A stretch of DNA of 64,000 bases from Bos javanicus (taxonomy: Eukaryota; Chordata; Mammalia; Artiodactyla; Bovidae), in assembly GCF_032452875.1 (NCBI RefSeq), contig NC_083869.1:122084001-122148000 (forward strand), read 5' to 3'. A program made the translations under genes and the position numbers. The notes beneath the pieces were generated by a model. It saw only the letters and a list, made by a program, of their open reading frames with translations. It did not search any database and was not told the DNA's origin. This document shows positions 42,610-54,124 of the stretch, in pieces; position 1 is the stretch's first letter; every line of letters starts with the position of its first letter.

Positions 42610-43635
42610 GGAAGAGTGATGAGAAGTGAGGAGATATAGAACCTCATTTAAAAGCTAAGTATGTGATGCTTAACGCATTAAACCATAATATAGCATCACA
42701 AGTTTGTTCTGGAAATGCTGAAGTCAATACCAGAAAAAATGCCCGACAGTGTTCAAAGCAAAGCCTCTGGGGGCAAAACCAGAAAGAGGGGAGGTGTGCT
42801 CAGGAGTCTCTGCCAGGTGTCAGATTTGAAATCTTCGAAAAGTTAAAGTGTTGAAAAAATATGTCTTGCAGTGCTACATAATCTTCACAAACCGCCTTCC
42901 CCATGCAGACCTTCAGCCATCAGCAGACAGGGCTCCTGTCACCCCAGATAGCTCTTCCCTGGCCAAATGCCCCCATTTCCCACTGGCCTGCCCTCCTCCG
43001 TCCCCTCTGGGAAGTTATGTAACCTGCCTAAGGCCACAAAGAGAGTAGGTGTCACAGTCCAGGGTGACACGTGGGGTTCCTTTGACAGACAGCTGAATAG
43101 AAGCCTCTCAGGGCAGGGCCCGTGTGTTCCCCGGTGCTGTGACTCAGGTCCCTGGGTGACCCTGTAGGGAGGCTGGACAGAGTCACCCCTGAGATCATGC
43201 CACACTCACTCCTGCCTGAGAACACCCCTTGGGAGCTGATCCCGCCACCCAGCCCCATCCCAGGCAGCACTTCTGTTCTGGACTTCTGTTCAGCACTTCT
43301 CTGGGGCATGTTCCTACATATGTCAGTAAGCAGCAAATAGTACTTCCATGAACACATTCAGTGTGGCAGAGGGGAGATTACTGTCCCCATTTCGTAGATG
43401 AAGAAATTGAGGTTAAGGGGATAAATGACTTGTTCAAGGCATACTGCTGATACAGTGGAGATCTGCAGCCAAGACTGACACTAGTACCTATGTGTCCTTA
43501 TCTTTCTGGGGTGTGTGACTGCATACTGCAATAGGAACAAAGACAAGATAGTCCAACTCTGAGCCAGGTCCAGGGGTGCAGCATCAGGTGGAGAGGAAGG
43601 AAGAGGGCTGGGTCAAGGAGACTCAAGTCTGTGTG
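42610..43635. other. Intergenic, no gene seen
   Basis: Unassigned apart from a reverse MIR at about 43345-43500 ('atttcgtagatgaagaaatt'). Confidence 0.5.
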
Positions 43636-44495
43636 CTGCTATTTGCAATAGCCAGGACATGGAAGCAACCTAAATGTCCTTTATTGACTGATGAATGGAT
43701 AAAGAAGATGTGCTACGTAGATCCAATGGAATATTACTACTATTAAGTCACTTCAGTCGTGTCCGACTCTGTGTGACCCCATAGACGGCAGCCCACGTCT
43801 GCCAGGCTCCCCCGACCCTGGGATTCTCCAAGCAAGAACACTGGAGTGGTTTGCCATTTCCTTCTCCAATGCATGAAAGTGAAAGTGAAGTCACTCAGTC
43901 ATGTCCAGCTCTTAGCGACCCCATGGACTGCAGCCTACCAGGCTCCTCCATCCATGGGATTCTCCAGGCAAAAGTACTGGAGCAGGGTGCCATTGCCTTC
44001 TCCAATGGAATATTACTCAGCCATAAAAATTATTTAGCCATAAAAAGGAATGAGACTGGGTTGTTGGTAGGGATGTGGATGGACCTAGAATCTGTCATAC
44101 AGAGGGAAGTAAGTCAGAAAGAGAAAGACAAATATCATATATGAAAACGTATGTATGGAATCTAGAAAGATAGTACAGATGAGCCTGTTTGCAGGCCAGG
44201 AATAGAGATTCAGATGAAGAGAATTGATAAGCTGGCATAGGGTGGGAAGAGGAGGGTGAGACAAATAGGGAGAGCAGGATTGACATATATACACTACTGT
44301 GTATAAAGCAGAGAGCTGGCCGGAAGCTGCTGCATAACACAGGGAGCTCCGCTTGGTGCTGTGATGACCTCGTGGGGCGGGGATGGAGGTGGGGTGGTAG
44401 GGAGGCTCAAAAGAGAGGGGGTGAGTGTGTACACATAGCTGATGCACTTCATTGTACAGCAGAAACTAGCACAACATTATAAAGCAATTACAGAC
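43635..44495 (+). mobile_element. L1 3' end with nested Bov-tA2
   Basis: 'gcaatagccaggacatggaa', 'ggaatattactcagccataa', 'gcagagagctggccggaagc', ending 'acattataaagcaattacag'. Confidence 0.85.
43738..44001 (+). mobile_element. Bov-tA2 SINE inside L1
   Basis: Flanked by 'ccaatggaatattac' at 43723-43737 and 44002-44016. Confidence 0.93.
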
Positions 44496-44549
44496 CCATA
44501 AGAGATGTCTATGGGCTCAGTCAAGGACACACACACTCACTGGGGGACG

Positions 44550-44835
44550 GAGGGCAGGATATTCAGCTCTACTTCATGGATGAGGAAACTGAAGGCCAAC
44601 AGTTCAGATGAGCTGCCCAAGGTCCCACAGCTACTACGGAGAGTGGCAGAAGTGAAGGTCACGGACCCCACAGCTAGACTCCCAAGGTTTGTGCTGACTC
44701 TGCTGCTGTCCTGGGCAAGTACTTGACCTTTCTATGCCTCTGTTCCTTCTCTGTCAAATGTGGATACTAACAGATGCCACTTCTCTGAGTTGTCATGAAG
44801 ACTGAATGAGCCAGTACACATAAAGGACCAAGGGG
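44550..44835. mobile_element. MIR pieces
   Basis: Reverse piece 'atggatgaggaaactgaagg' and then a forward piece 'tgcctctgttccttctctgt'. Confidence 0.55.
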
Positions 44836-44904
44836 CAGTCCTTGCCGTGCTGCCTTCTCCCTGTCACTCACTTCTGGCTCAGGAAGATCAACAGATGCCT
44901 TTGA

Positions 44905-44965
44905 GATGGGTGTTCCCATAAATTGTTATGGAAAAACCTGAAGGAAATTCTTGGCCAACCCAATA
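44905..44965. mobile_element. Mariner terminal repeat remnant
   Basis: 'ttatggaaaaacctgaagga' followed by 'cttggccaacccaatat' matches the end of ruminant mariner elements. Only one end is seen. Confidence 0.6.
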
Positions 44966-45099
44966 TTTCTCCCATCACTGGGACTTTAATTGTGTGCACT
45001 CTGTACCATGAACATCTTTTTAAAATCAGCCTTTTTGTTCCTCTCTCCCTTTCCTCTCTCCTCATTTTTTCTTTCTTCTCCCACCATGCCGAGTAATTT

Positions 45100-46530
45100 A
45101 CGTTAACCAAGTGGTGTGTATGTTTCCATAATTTTTTTCATGTTCATTTAATCATGCATCAGTTCAGTTCAGTTCAGTTCAGTTGCTCAGTCACGTCTGA
45201 CTCCTTGCGACTCCATGAACTACAGCACACCAGGCCTCCCTGTCCATCGCCAACTCCTGGAGTTTAACCAAACTCATGTCCATTGAGTCAGTGATGCCAT
45301 CCAACAATCTCATCCTCTGTTGTCCCCTTCGCCTCCCGCCTTCAATCTTTCCCAGCATCAGGGTCTTTTCAAATGAGTCAGCTCTGTGCATCAGGTGGCC
45401 AAAGTATTGGAGTTTCAGCTTCAACATCAGTCCTTCCAATGAACGCTCAGCACTGATCTTTAGGATGGACTGGTTGGATCTCCTTGCAGTCCAAGGGACT
45501 CTCAAGAGTCTTCTCCAACACCACAGTTCAAAAGCATCAATTCTTTGGTGCTCAGCTTTCTTTATAGTTCAGCTCTCGCACCCGTACATGACTTCTGGAA
45601 AAACCATAGCCTTGACTAGATGGACCTTTGTTGGCAAAGTAATGTCTCTGCTTTTGAATATTCTGTCTAGGTTGGTTATAACTTTCCTGCCAAGGAGTAA
45701 GCGTCTTTTAATTTCATGGCTGCAGTCACTATCTGCAGTGATTTTGGGGCCCCAAAAATAAAGTCTGTCACTATTTCCACTGTTTCTCCATCTATTTGCC
45801 ATGAAATGATGGAGCCAGATGCCATGATCTTTGTTTTCTGAATGTTGGGCTTTAAGCCAACTTTTTCACTTTCCTCTTTCACTTTCATCAAGAGGCTCTT
45901 TAGTTCTTCTTCACTTTCTGCCATAGGGTGGTGTCATCTACATATCTGTGGTTATTGATATTTCTCCCGGCAATCCTGATTCCAGCTTTTGCTTCATCCA
46001 GCCCAGGGTTTCTCATGATGTACTCTGCATAGAAGTTAAATAAGCAGGGTGACAAAATACAGCCTTGACGTACTCCTTTTCCTATTTAGAACCAGTCTGT
46101 TGTTCCATGTCATGCATATATACATATATAGCTTGGCTCTTTTGTTCAATAAAAAAATTTATAAGTATACATTTCTCCATGTCTTACTATTCTCACAAAA
46201 GAGCATGAAAATCCCTCCTGTCAATAGATCAAGTTCTAACTCATTGTTTTTAATGGCTGCATAATATTCCATGGTAAAGAGATACTACAATTTACTTAAC
46301 TATTAACTCTTCCTCCCTAGATGAGCATGCATTTTGTTTCCAGGTTTATTATCACAAAAAAATGCTGCCAACAAAAATATTTTGTGCATAAGCCCTTCTA
46401 TGCTTACATTCTCATTTCTGTGATACAGATTCCAGGAGGGGGGTTGCTAGGCAGAAAGTCTGCAGTTTTAATTTTATAACTATTGCCAAATTGGTTTGGC
46501 ACATAGAGGTTGCCAAATTGTATCCCTCCC
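45100..46530 (-). mobile_element. Old L1 3' region split by BovB
   Basis: Flanks of the BovB read like reverse L1M: 'ttttaatggctgcataatat', 'aaaaatgctgccaacaaaaa'. Left part short and uncertain. Confidence 0.5.
45160..46109 (-). mobile_element. BovB LINE fragment 7
   Basis: Reverse orientation from the repeated 'cagttcagttcagtt' tail back to the 'gaccagactggttct' type region. Target-site duplication 'tcatgcat' at 45152-45159 and 46110-46117. Confidence 0.93.
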
Positions 46531-46916
46531 CAAAGGTTCTTACTTGAAACGTTTTTTGCCAATGTGATGGATGAACAGCTGGCTCAAACCAGCCTACGTC
46601 AGCTCAAATGGCAAAAATTGGTCTAAACCTGCCAAGACTCACCTCTGCCTGATGAATCTGTATGGAATGGGGTCCAATCAAATTAAACCAGCTCAAAACG
46701 GCCCAAACCAATTCAAAGTGGAAAGAGTCAGTCCAAACTTGCAAATCCTTTCCAGCTTTCTTCAGCCTGTAAGCAAAATATTGCCGGCCATATCAGGAAT
46801 CAAAGGATGTTGCCACCATCAAGCCATCGTGTTTCGGCCTCCTAGATGGTAAGCTCCCAGGGAATTCAGGATAGAAAAAGGATGCCTACCATCTAGCAGT
46901 CAGTTACTGCAGCCAC
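46530..46916. other. Intergenic, no gene seen
   Basis: Unassigned. Contains several imperfect 'ggctcaaacc' / 'gcccaaacca' type repeats between 46580 and 46740. Confidence 0.4.
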
Positions 46917-47316
46917 CCATAAAGAAAGCTGAGAGCCGAAGAATTGATGATTTTGAACTGTGGTGTTGGAGAAGACTCTTGAGAGTCCCTTGGACTGCAA
47001 GGAGATCAAACCAGCCAATCCTAAAGGAAATCAGTCCTGAATACTCATTGGAAGGATGGATGCTGAAGCTGAAACTCCAATACTTTGGCCCCATGATGCA
47101 AAGAGCTGACTCATTTGAAAAAACCCTGATGCTGGGAAAGATTGAAAGCGGGAGGAGAAGGGGTCGACAGAGGATGAGATTGTTAGATGGCATCACTGAC
47201 TCAATGGACATGAGTTTAAGCAAACTCTTGGAGTTGGTGATGGACAGGGAAGCCTGGTGTGCTGCAGTCCATGGGGTCACAAAGAGTTGAACACACCTGA
47301 GCGACTGAACTGAATG
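46917..47316 (+). mobile_element. BovB LINE fragment 8
   Basis: 3' end: 'aaagctgagagccgaagaat' to 'ctgagcgactgaactgaa'. The 103-codon frame at 46979 is BovB C-terminal sequence. Confidence 0.92.
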
Positions 47317-47385
47317 GACACCCAACGGTGCACCCTGAGGAGACTCAGGGTGAGAAAGCACAGGATGCTGGCCCCAGATCGGTGA

Positions 47386-47618
47386 AGTGAAGTGAAGTCA
47401 CTCAGTCGTGTCTGCGACCCCATAGACTGTAGCCCACCAGGCTCCTCCATCCATGGAATTTTCTAGGCAAGAGTACTGGAGTGGGTTGCCATTTCCTTCT
47501 CCAGGAGATCTTCCCAACCCGGGGATTGAACCTGGATCTCCCGCATTGCGGGCATCCGCTTTACCATCTGAGCCACTAGGGATGGGCTTCCCTGATAGCT
47601 CAGTTGGTAAAGAATCAG
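47386..47618 (+). mobile_element. Bov-tA SINE plus a reverse fragment
   Basis: Forward unit to about 47582 ('gccactagggatgg'). Then a reverse piece 'cttccctgatagctcagttg'. Confidence 0.85.
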
Positions 47619-47619
47619 A

Positions 47620-48224
47620 TAGCTGAGGTGCCTTTTAAAGGAAGGGTATCAGTGAGCCCAAACTCTTGCCTTTTCCCATACACAGAAAAATGGCTAAATT
47701 TTTTGACTTGAGACTTCTGTTTTTCTTTTCTTAACAGTAGTCTTTTGACGTTCCAACTACCTGATCTTTTGTTGCAAAAACTCCTGTATTTCCTGGTACA
47801 CCGCCCTGCCACATCCCCCACCCCCACCCCCAGCCCTTGCTTTTTCACAACAGTTTCTCAGCGCTATCTGAGATGCTGTGTCCAGGGCTTGAAGTCCCTA
47901 GCATGTCCACCGAAGAAAACCTAACTCTCAACTTTTAGGTTGTGCAATTTTTTTTGTTGTTGACAAGCCTCCTCGTGGTTTCTGAAGAGCACTCACTGAG
48001 CAATCAGCACCTTCCCAGTGTCTGAGCGCTGGGCAGCCTAACGCATGCGCACTCTGTTCAGTGCAGTCTGTGGCCGCAAAAACCTGCTAAGAGATACAGC
48101 AGATCTCATGTTCCTTCTTAGTTCTTTGGGTTACAGGAAAACCATCTTCGCACTCACTGACTCTATTTCTTTCTTTTTAAAAGATTTCTTTAAAAAAAAA
48201 AAAAAACTTTTAATTTTGTATTGG
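47620..48224. other. Intergenic, no gene seen
   Basis: Unassigned. Contains a poly(A)-like tract at about 48190-48206. Confidence 0.4.
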
Positions 48225-48485
48225 AGTATATGGCACCCCACTCCAGTACTCTTGCCTGGAAAATCCCATGGACGGAGGAGCCTGGTAGGCTGCAGTCCAT
48301 GGGGTCGCTAAGAGTGGGACACGACTGAGTGACTTCACTTTCACTTTTCACTTTCAAGCATTGGAGAAGGAAATGGCAGCCCACTCCAGTGTTCTTGCCT
48401 GGAGAATCCAGGGATGGGGAGTCTGGTAGGCTGCTGTCTATGGGGTCACACAGAGTCGGACACGACTGAAGCGACTTAGCAGCTG
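48225..48485 (-). mobile_element. Bov-tA2 SINE (dimer)
   Basis: 'ggcaccccactccagtactc' to 'gaagcgacttagcagc'. L1-like text on both sides ('ttttgtattggagtata', 'tagctgattaacagtgaggt') suggests insertion into an L1 end. Confidence 0.9.
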
Positions 48486-50007
48486 CAGCATAGCTGATTA
48501 ACAGTGAGGTGATACTTTCAGGTGGACAGCAAGGGGACTCAGCCATACATATACATGTACCCATTCTCTCCTCAAAGGGGATTTCTTGGCAGGAAAGGGA
48601 GACCCCAGGAAAGACAGAAGCAGGAAGTGGGAAACCGTCAGGAGCTGAGGTGGCCACTTCTCTCATTGGTGTCCTCACTCCGGCTTCACTTTGAAGTGGA
48701 AACCGAGACCCAGACAGGAAAGGGCCTTCTGAGGACCAAGAGCCCAGTGGGAGCAGAGCCACGCTGGGAATGAGAAGGGCCCTCAGCGTGGGGGCCTAGA
48801 GAGCAGAGGCTGATGCTGGCTGGTTGGCACTACCTGTGGCCAGTGTCTTCACCCACCAGGAAGCCCTCGGGCCTCCACTGGCTCAACTGCAGGCCCATAG
48901 GGACCTCCCTTCCCTCAGAATCCCCTGGAGCCCTGGGAGATTTGGTGGGATCTGAAGCTAGACAGATTGGGATCCCCTTTAAGATTTAAGGAAGAAAATG
49001 TAAAATTATTAGTACAGAATTGCCGTGAGTCCCATTCTCAGGCCTTGCAAGTGGCTTAACAGAGTGAAGGACCTTGAGGTTTAACTTTCATTCACTCTAT
49101 GATAAATCTGCTTCTGGTCTGGAAGCTGCAGGAAGCAGAGTCCTTGAGGAAGGCCTTGGCTGGGCAGGCAGCCGCAATGCTGGGCATTCTCTGTACACTG
49201 CTGCCCCCTTGAGGCCTATCCAAGGATTGAGGCGGGAGCCTCCAGCTCCGGGAGACAGCAGTGGGGTGATTCCTGAAGGAGGGAGTCAGGAGGCAGATAG
49301 TCTTGATCTAAGAAGTGAACTCCAGCCTCACAAACCTCCTTCCTATTTCTAGGCATATCTAGACTCCAGAATGAGAGCTAGCAAGAACAGAGTAGGCCTA
49401 AGAGAAAGCTGACCCTTAACGATAACATTCCTTACGTTTCCATGCTCCCAACAAGCCCACTGGGGAAGTTAGCTCTACTTCACAAAAGAGAAACTAGGGT
49501 TCAAATAAATTAGTCAGCCTGTCCAAGTTCAGAGCTAGCAAGCAGTGGTGTCTGGAGGTGAAGCCAGGCCCGCCTTGCCCCAACACCTGGCTTCTTAACC
49601 ATTATGGTATGTCATACGTCTCATACACACCTTTTCTTGAACAAGGCAGGGCTTGAGTAAATGAAGAGGAGAGAAAAAGGAGGAGAGGATAGATGAATTT
49701 AGAAATGTATATCAATGCCAAATGCTAATCATTTAGGGGAGAAATCAAACACGCATGTAGATGCATCACTTAATATAAAAGACCCGTGGCCCATCTATTT
49801 GTTGTTAGAAGTAGCTACTATTGTGTCCCTTTCAACCACCCCTCCTGTGGGTGGGAAAGGCGAGGTGGGATGGAAGAGGCAGGGGGATGGACAGGGCAGA
49901 ACAGTGCAGAGAAAAGTTAGTGTAAGAATTGAGTTCCAATGTGAGCACAGATATTTGTGGAAGTTCCACATACAATTGGAGTTTTACTCAAACCTCCCCT
50001 TCCTCCA
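48486..50007. other. Intergenic, no gene seen
   Basis: Unassigned except for a reverse MIR at about 49425-49610 ('aaaagagaaactagggttca'). Confidence 0.5.
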
Positions 50008-50288
50008 GGCTTCCCTCTTAGCTCAGTTGGTAAAGAATCTGCCTGCAATGCAGGAGGCCCCAGTTCGATACCTGGGTCAGGAAAATCCCCTGGAGAAGAG
50101 AAAGGCTACCCACTCCAGTATTCTTGGGCTTCCCTTGTGGCTCAGCTGGTAAAGAATCTGACTGCAATGTGAGAGACCTGGTTTCGATCCCTGGGTTGGG
50201 AAGATCCCTTGGAGAAGGGAAAGGCTACTCAATCCAGTATTCTGGCCTGGGTCACAAAGAGTCAGATAGGACTAAGCAACTTTCACTT
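50008..50288 (-). mobile_element. Two tandem Bov-tA SINE units
   Basis: Units starting near 50008 ('cttagctcagttggtaaaga') and 50128 ('gtggctcagctggtaaagaa'). The second ends 'gtcagataggactaagcaac'. Confidence 0.88.
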
Positions 50289-51029
50289 TCCCCTTCCTCC
50301 CTGTCTTCCTGTCTCAAAACAGTCCCCCTGAGGACTACATATCACAGGCCCTCCAAGCCCTGTCAGGCTCTGGGTTTAGCACCACCGTCTCCTATAGAAG
50401 ATGGTTCTCCAGAAGGCTCCTATTGGAAGGATGACCAGGGGGCCTGAATGCCCCTTCCTCCACAGCCTGATGCTGCATGCAGAGCAGGGAGCCTGGCCCT
50501 GGAGGCAGAGCACAGCAGGGTGGGGTGTCCTGGGGGGAGGAGCTGGAGTGTCCTGGGGAGGAGCTGGAGCAGCCAGGTGGCTAGAGGGCCTGGGACCCTC
50601 TGCTCCCCTCCTTTGCTGCCATAGAGCTTCAGCCTTCAGTCTCCTCCCCGGGCCCGGGCCCAGAGGCAGGTCAGAGTCAAGGCCAGATGCACACTGACTT
50701 TGGCAAGTCACCAGGGCGAGGGGACTCCCTCAGTTCCTCACCCCAAGCTCCAACCAGTGTGGTCTAAGCTTCAGTCACCCGAGCTCAGGTCCCACGGCCT
50801 CAGATGGATGGCCTCCCACCTCGATGGAGGCTGGAGGCAAGCAGCTGAAGGTGGAGCTCATGGAGGCCAGGCAGGCGCCAGTGAAGGGGAAGACCAGCTG
50901 GCTGCCCATGTCCAGCAGGACCTCCTCCAAGAAGAGCTTGTCAAAGGCATCACAAGTGTGGCCTTTGAGGTTGCAGGGGAAGAAGGGTGACTTGGGGAAG
51001 GGGGGTGGCTTGGAATAGAGCTCCTGCAG

Positions 51030-51689
51030 GGACACAGGGGAGGGGAAGCAAGGGGTGGAAGACAGAAAGTCTCATTCCCCTTCACCCGCTCACCCAGAAG
51101 CCTTCAGAGCACTAGCAGGGGCATAGGTGTGTGCGTGGCTGGAACTCACTCCTCTTGCATGGCCTGGCGGAGTGGGGCTGGCCCGCACACGAGGCCTCAG
51201 GGACTCATCTGTATAATATGAAGCTGTCGGCTCCAGCTATTGCTGTAAGGCAGAGGTTGAAAACTCAGTTACCTAAGGGGCCAAGCAGGTAACATAAATG
51301 AGAAAATGGGCCAGCTTAGTCTTACAACAAACTGGAAAAGTCAATGCCTCTGCAGGGAGGGCAGCTTCTCTTTTGGTCCCGTGGATCTGTCGGATGCTGG
51401 ACATGTGCTATAAATTTGATTTACTTGTTGCCATGATGGATCGCAGTTCTACATCGTCAGATCCCTCAAATTTTTGAGAGGGCCTGAGAAATCCAGGCAT
51501 TTGTGAAATATGTCTATTTAAAATATATATATTGGCAATTATATATTTATAACTATTGTGGGACCCAAACAAATCCAGAGATCTCCTGTTTGTAACCTCT
51601 GCTCGTAAGGCACCTCTATTTTCAGGATGTGAGCTCAATGGGAAGAGAGGCAAATACACACACAAAGACACATGTCCAGAGACACCCAG

Positions 51690-51728
<39 letters not shown>

Positions 51729-52155
51729 AGCAAATTTGTGCACACACTAACGCATTCATTGGCCAGGAGTGAAAGTCAAAATATTTACAAACACTGTGGC
51801 CTGAGTGTCATCCCATCAGAAGGGACAACTACCTTCAGCTGAAGGAGGGTCTCAGAGGCCCCACTGGGTCAGATATTGGGGTTCTGGCTTCTGGATCATG
51901 GGACCCAGACCGAGAAAAGCTATTTAACAATGGATAAGAATCTTAATATTCCAGAAAACAGGTCCACTGGTGCATCCTGGTGACCAGCCACCTTGCCTCA
52001 GTAGGCCCATATCACCAGCTGCTGCAAATGCTCCAAGCCGTGTGCATGTGTGTGTGCCCACAGGTCCACTAATTAGCAAGGACGTCCCAGTCTCTGGGGT
52101 CCAGCACACTCACTTCTTCCCAGTTAGGGATGCATAGGGTGTCTAGGGGTGGGGG
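51030..52155. other. Gap in the pseudogene copy
   Basis: Lies where coding exons 4-7 would be expected. No exon similarity is seen. The first about 100 bp downstream of the exon 8 relic resemble the intact gene's intron (compare 21614-21710). Confidence 0.6.
51690..51722. repeat. (CA)n microsatellite
   Basis: Fourteen or so uninterrupted CA units. Confidence 0.95.
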
Positions 52156-53044
52156 ACCATCTCTTAGCCAAGAGGCCCAGCACCTACTCCAGCTCCCTCT
52201 GGCATGGACAAGAGCCTGAACTGTGAGCCACTCCCCTGCTCCCAGTTTCAGGCAAGAACCCTGGATGGGGCCATGAGGTGCCCGTGAGTCCCTGCAGCGT
52301 GCCAGGCATTGTTCCAGGTGCTGATAGCTCTAGCTCAGAGTCCCCTCTAATAAACTCCGTTGGGAGAAGAAATCAGGGTAGCTGCCTGGAAGCAGCTGGT
52401 GCCTTGAATCCTGCTTAGCCAATGGCTTCTCAGAAATGGGGGAAGGGAGGCTTGGTAAAATATTCCCATTTCCAGAGATATCATTCCCACCAATTGGGTT
52501 TCTGCACCAACCACTCTCAACATCCTGAATCCCCTTTTGCTAAGAAAACTCCAGTGTTCTACTCCCCGGTGTAAGGAAGGAGCACAGCCTTTGGGTCAGG
52601 CTCAGTCACACACCTAAGCTCATTTCCCCCTCCATGAAGTGGGGATGCCCCTGGCACCGTGTGGAGCTATTGGGAGGATCGAGGAGAGCGATCCATGAAG
52701 GCCCTGTACACAGCGTGGGGTACATAAAGTGCTCGATGGGGCAAGGGGAAGTTTGTGCTCAGTGGGATTTAGTCTCCGCCTGGCTGCTCAAATCTGACCT
52801 TCAGCAGGCCCAGGCTCACCTGGCTGGTACAGTTGAAACTGGTGCCCAGGATGGCCAGGTCACGTGGCACCCAGAGGCTGCTGCTGCACTTCACTGCATT
52901 GAAGGGTGAGACCCGCAGCAGTACTTGGAAAAAAAGTACTGGGCGTGGCAGTACCAGCACACCCAGGTCGGCCACCATGAAGGCGTCTCAGCGGTCCCGC
53001 CAGGACAGGGAAAGAGGGAGAGAAGCTTGTTAGTGGGTTGTCTC

Positions 53045-53600
53045 ACCTAATTCTCACGTACCTCTGTGAGGTACAACCTACCTTAAAGTTGGAGAAACAA
53101 AGGCCAGAAAGAGGCAGTCACTGCTCCAAGTCACATAGCAAGTACATGGCAAGGACAGAATTTGAGTCCAGGTTTCCAAGTCCAGGGACTTGCTTTTAAC
53201 CACTTTTCTCTACTGCCTTTTGACTTATGCCCCTCTCCTTGGTAGGAAGGGGAGATCTGTCAAGCCAGGGAAAGGCTCTAGGCTACTTATTCTACAATCG
53301 TTCAACAAAGATTTCCCAGCACCTACTCTGTGCCAGGCTCTACCTTGGCTGCTGGGGAAACAGCAGTGAAGAGTACAAAATAAAATCCCTGCCCTGTGAA
53401 GCTTCTACTAGCTGAACCCGAGACAGGCAGGTATGAACTCATGCAACGTGTGCTCAGGCACAGCGCCAGGGGGCAGAAGTACTGTAGAAATTATTCCCAT
53501 TTTGCAGATGCGGCCACTGAGGCTCTGAGGACTGGTGTACTTCCCCCAAGTTCCCACTGCCAGGGAGCAGCACAGTGGAGACTCAATCCCAAGAATAAAC
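53045..53600 (-). mobile_element. MIR pieces upstream of the pseudogene
   Basis: 'ttaaagttggagaaacaaag' (shared with 34035-34178) and further reverse pieces at about 53300 ('cacctactctgtgccaggct') and 53490 ('ccattttgcagatgcggcca'). Confidence 0.6.
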
Positions 53601-53849
53601 GTCTTCAGCTGAGACCTGTACATCAATCTATTTTGAGATGTTGTCTATTTTTTTCCCCCCGCTTCTCTCCTCCTCATTGATGCCAGTGGCTATTTCTGTA
53701 ATTTATGCCCTCAGAGAGGTATGTGGCCAAGGTAAAAAGAGGGTGCAAGCCTTTCTGGCTTCCCTGGGGCTTAGCCCTTGATGAAAAAAAGTTGCTGAGC
53801 TGCAAAAAGAGTGTCTTTAGTAACCCTGATAGATGGAAAGAATGAGCCT

Positions 53850-54120
53850 ATCTTCGTCACTCAGTGTTCAGCTCACATCCCCCCTCCCTGGCGCCACCCC
53901 CCCTCTCCGTGTGAACTGCTGAGGTCTCTGTGACCTGCTGGCCTTCCCAGGCTAAAGCCACCACCTTGGGACTGCGTTGCCCCTGGGATGTCAGCCCTCC
54001 TGCGGGCTTACACCCCACATCTGTGCTCTGACCAGAGCCTCTCCTGCGTGTTCCAGGAAGGCAATTCAGCCAGGAGCCTGCTCCTTTTCTGATGCTTCTG
54101 CTAGCCCTGCCTGGGCAGGG
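53850..54120. repeat. Duplicated 5' flanking block, copy B
   Basis: Counterpart of 36430-36700, upstream of the pseudogene relic. Same order of matching strings with scattered substitutions and small indels. Confidence 0.75.
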
Positions 54121-54124
54121 GGTG

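Larger units (their letters stand above)
50779..52996 (-). pseudogene. Truncated tandem copy of the ODC-like gene
   Basis: Three exon relics lie in the same order and strand as in the intact gene. The exon 2 relic (52996-52820, 177 nt) has acceptor CAG changed to CGG and a TGA at 52990-52988. It still reads LLRVSPFNAVKCSSS, keeping the PLP lysine, but the exon's Asp has become Asn. The exon 3 relic starts after an intact AG at 52199, hits TAG at 52186-52184, and loses similarity near 52160. The exon 8 relic (51023-50779, 245 nt) stays open, keeps HTCDAFDKLF with the catalytic Cys, and has Tyr changed to Cys (FTGAC). Exons 4-7 are absent. It is a decayed partial duplicate and cannot make an ODC-like enzyme. 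Confidence 0.88.

Noticed and set aside
48190..48762. 190-aa minus-strand frame
   Set aside because: Half of it is Bov-tA2 SINE translation (CPTLSDPMDCSLPGS), which recurs at many other SINEs in the window.
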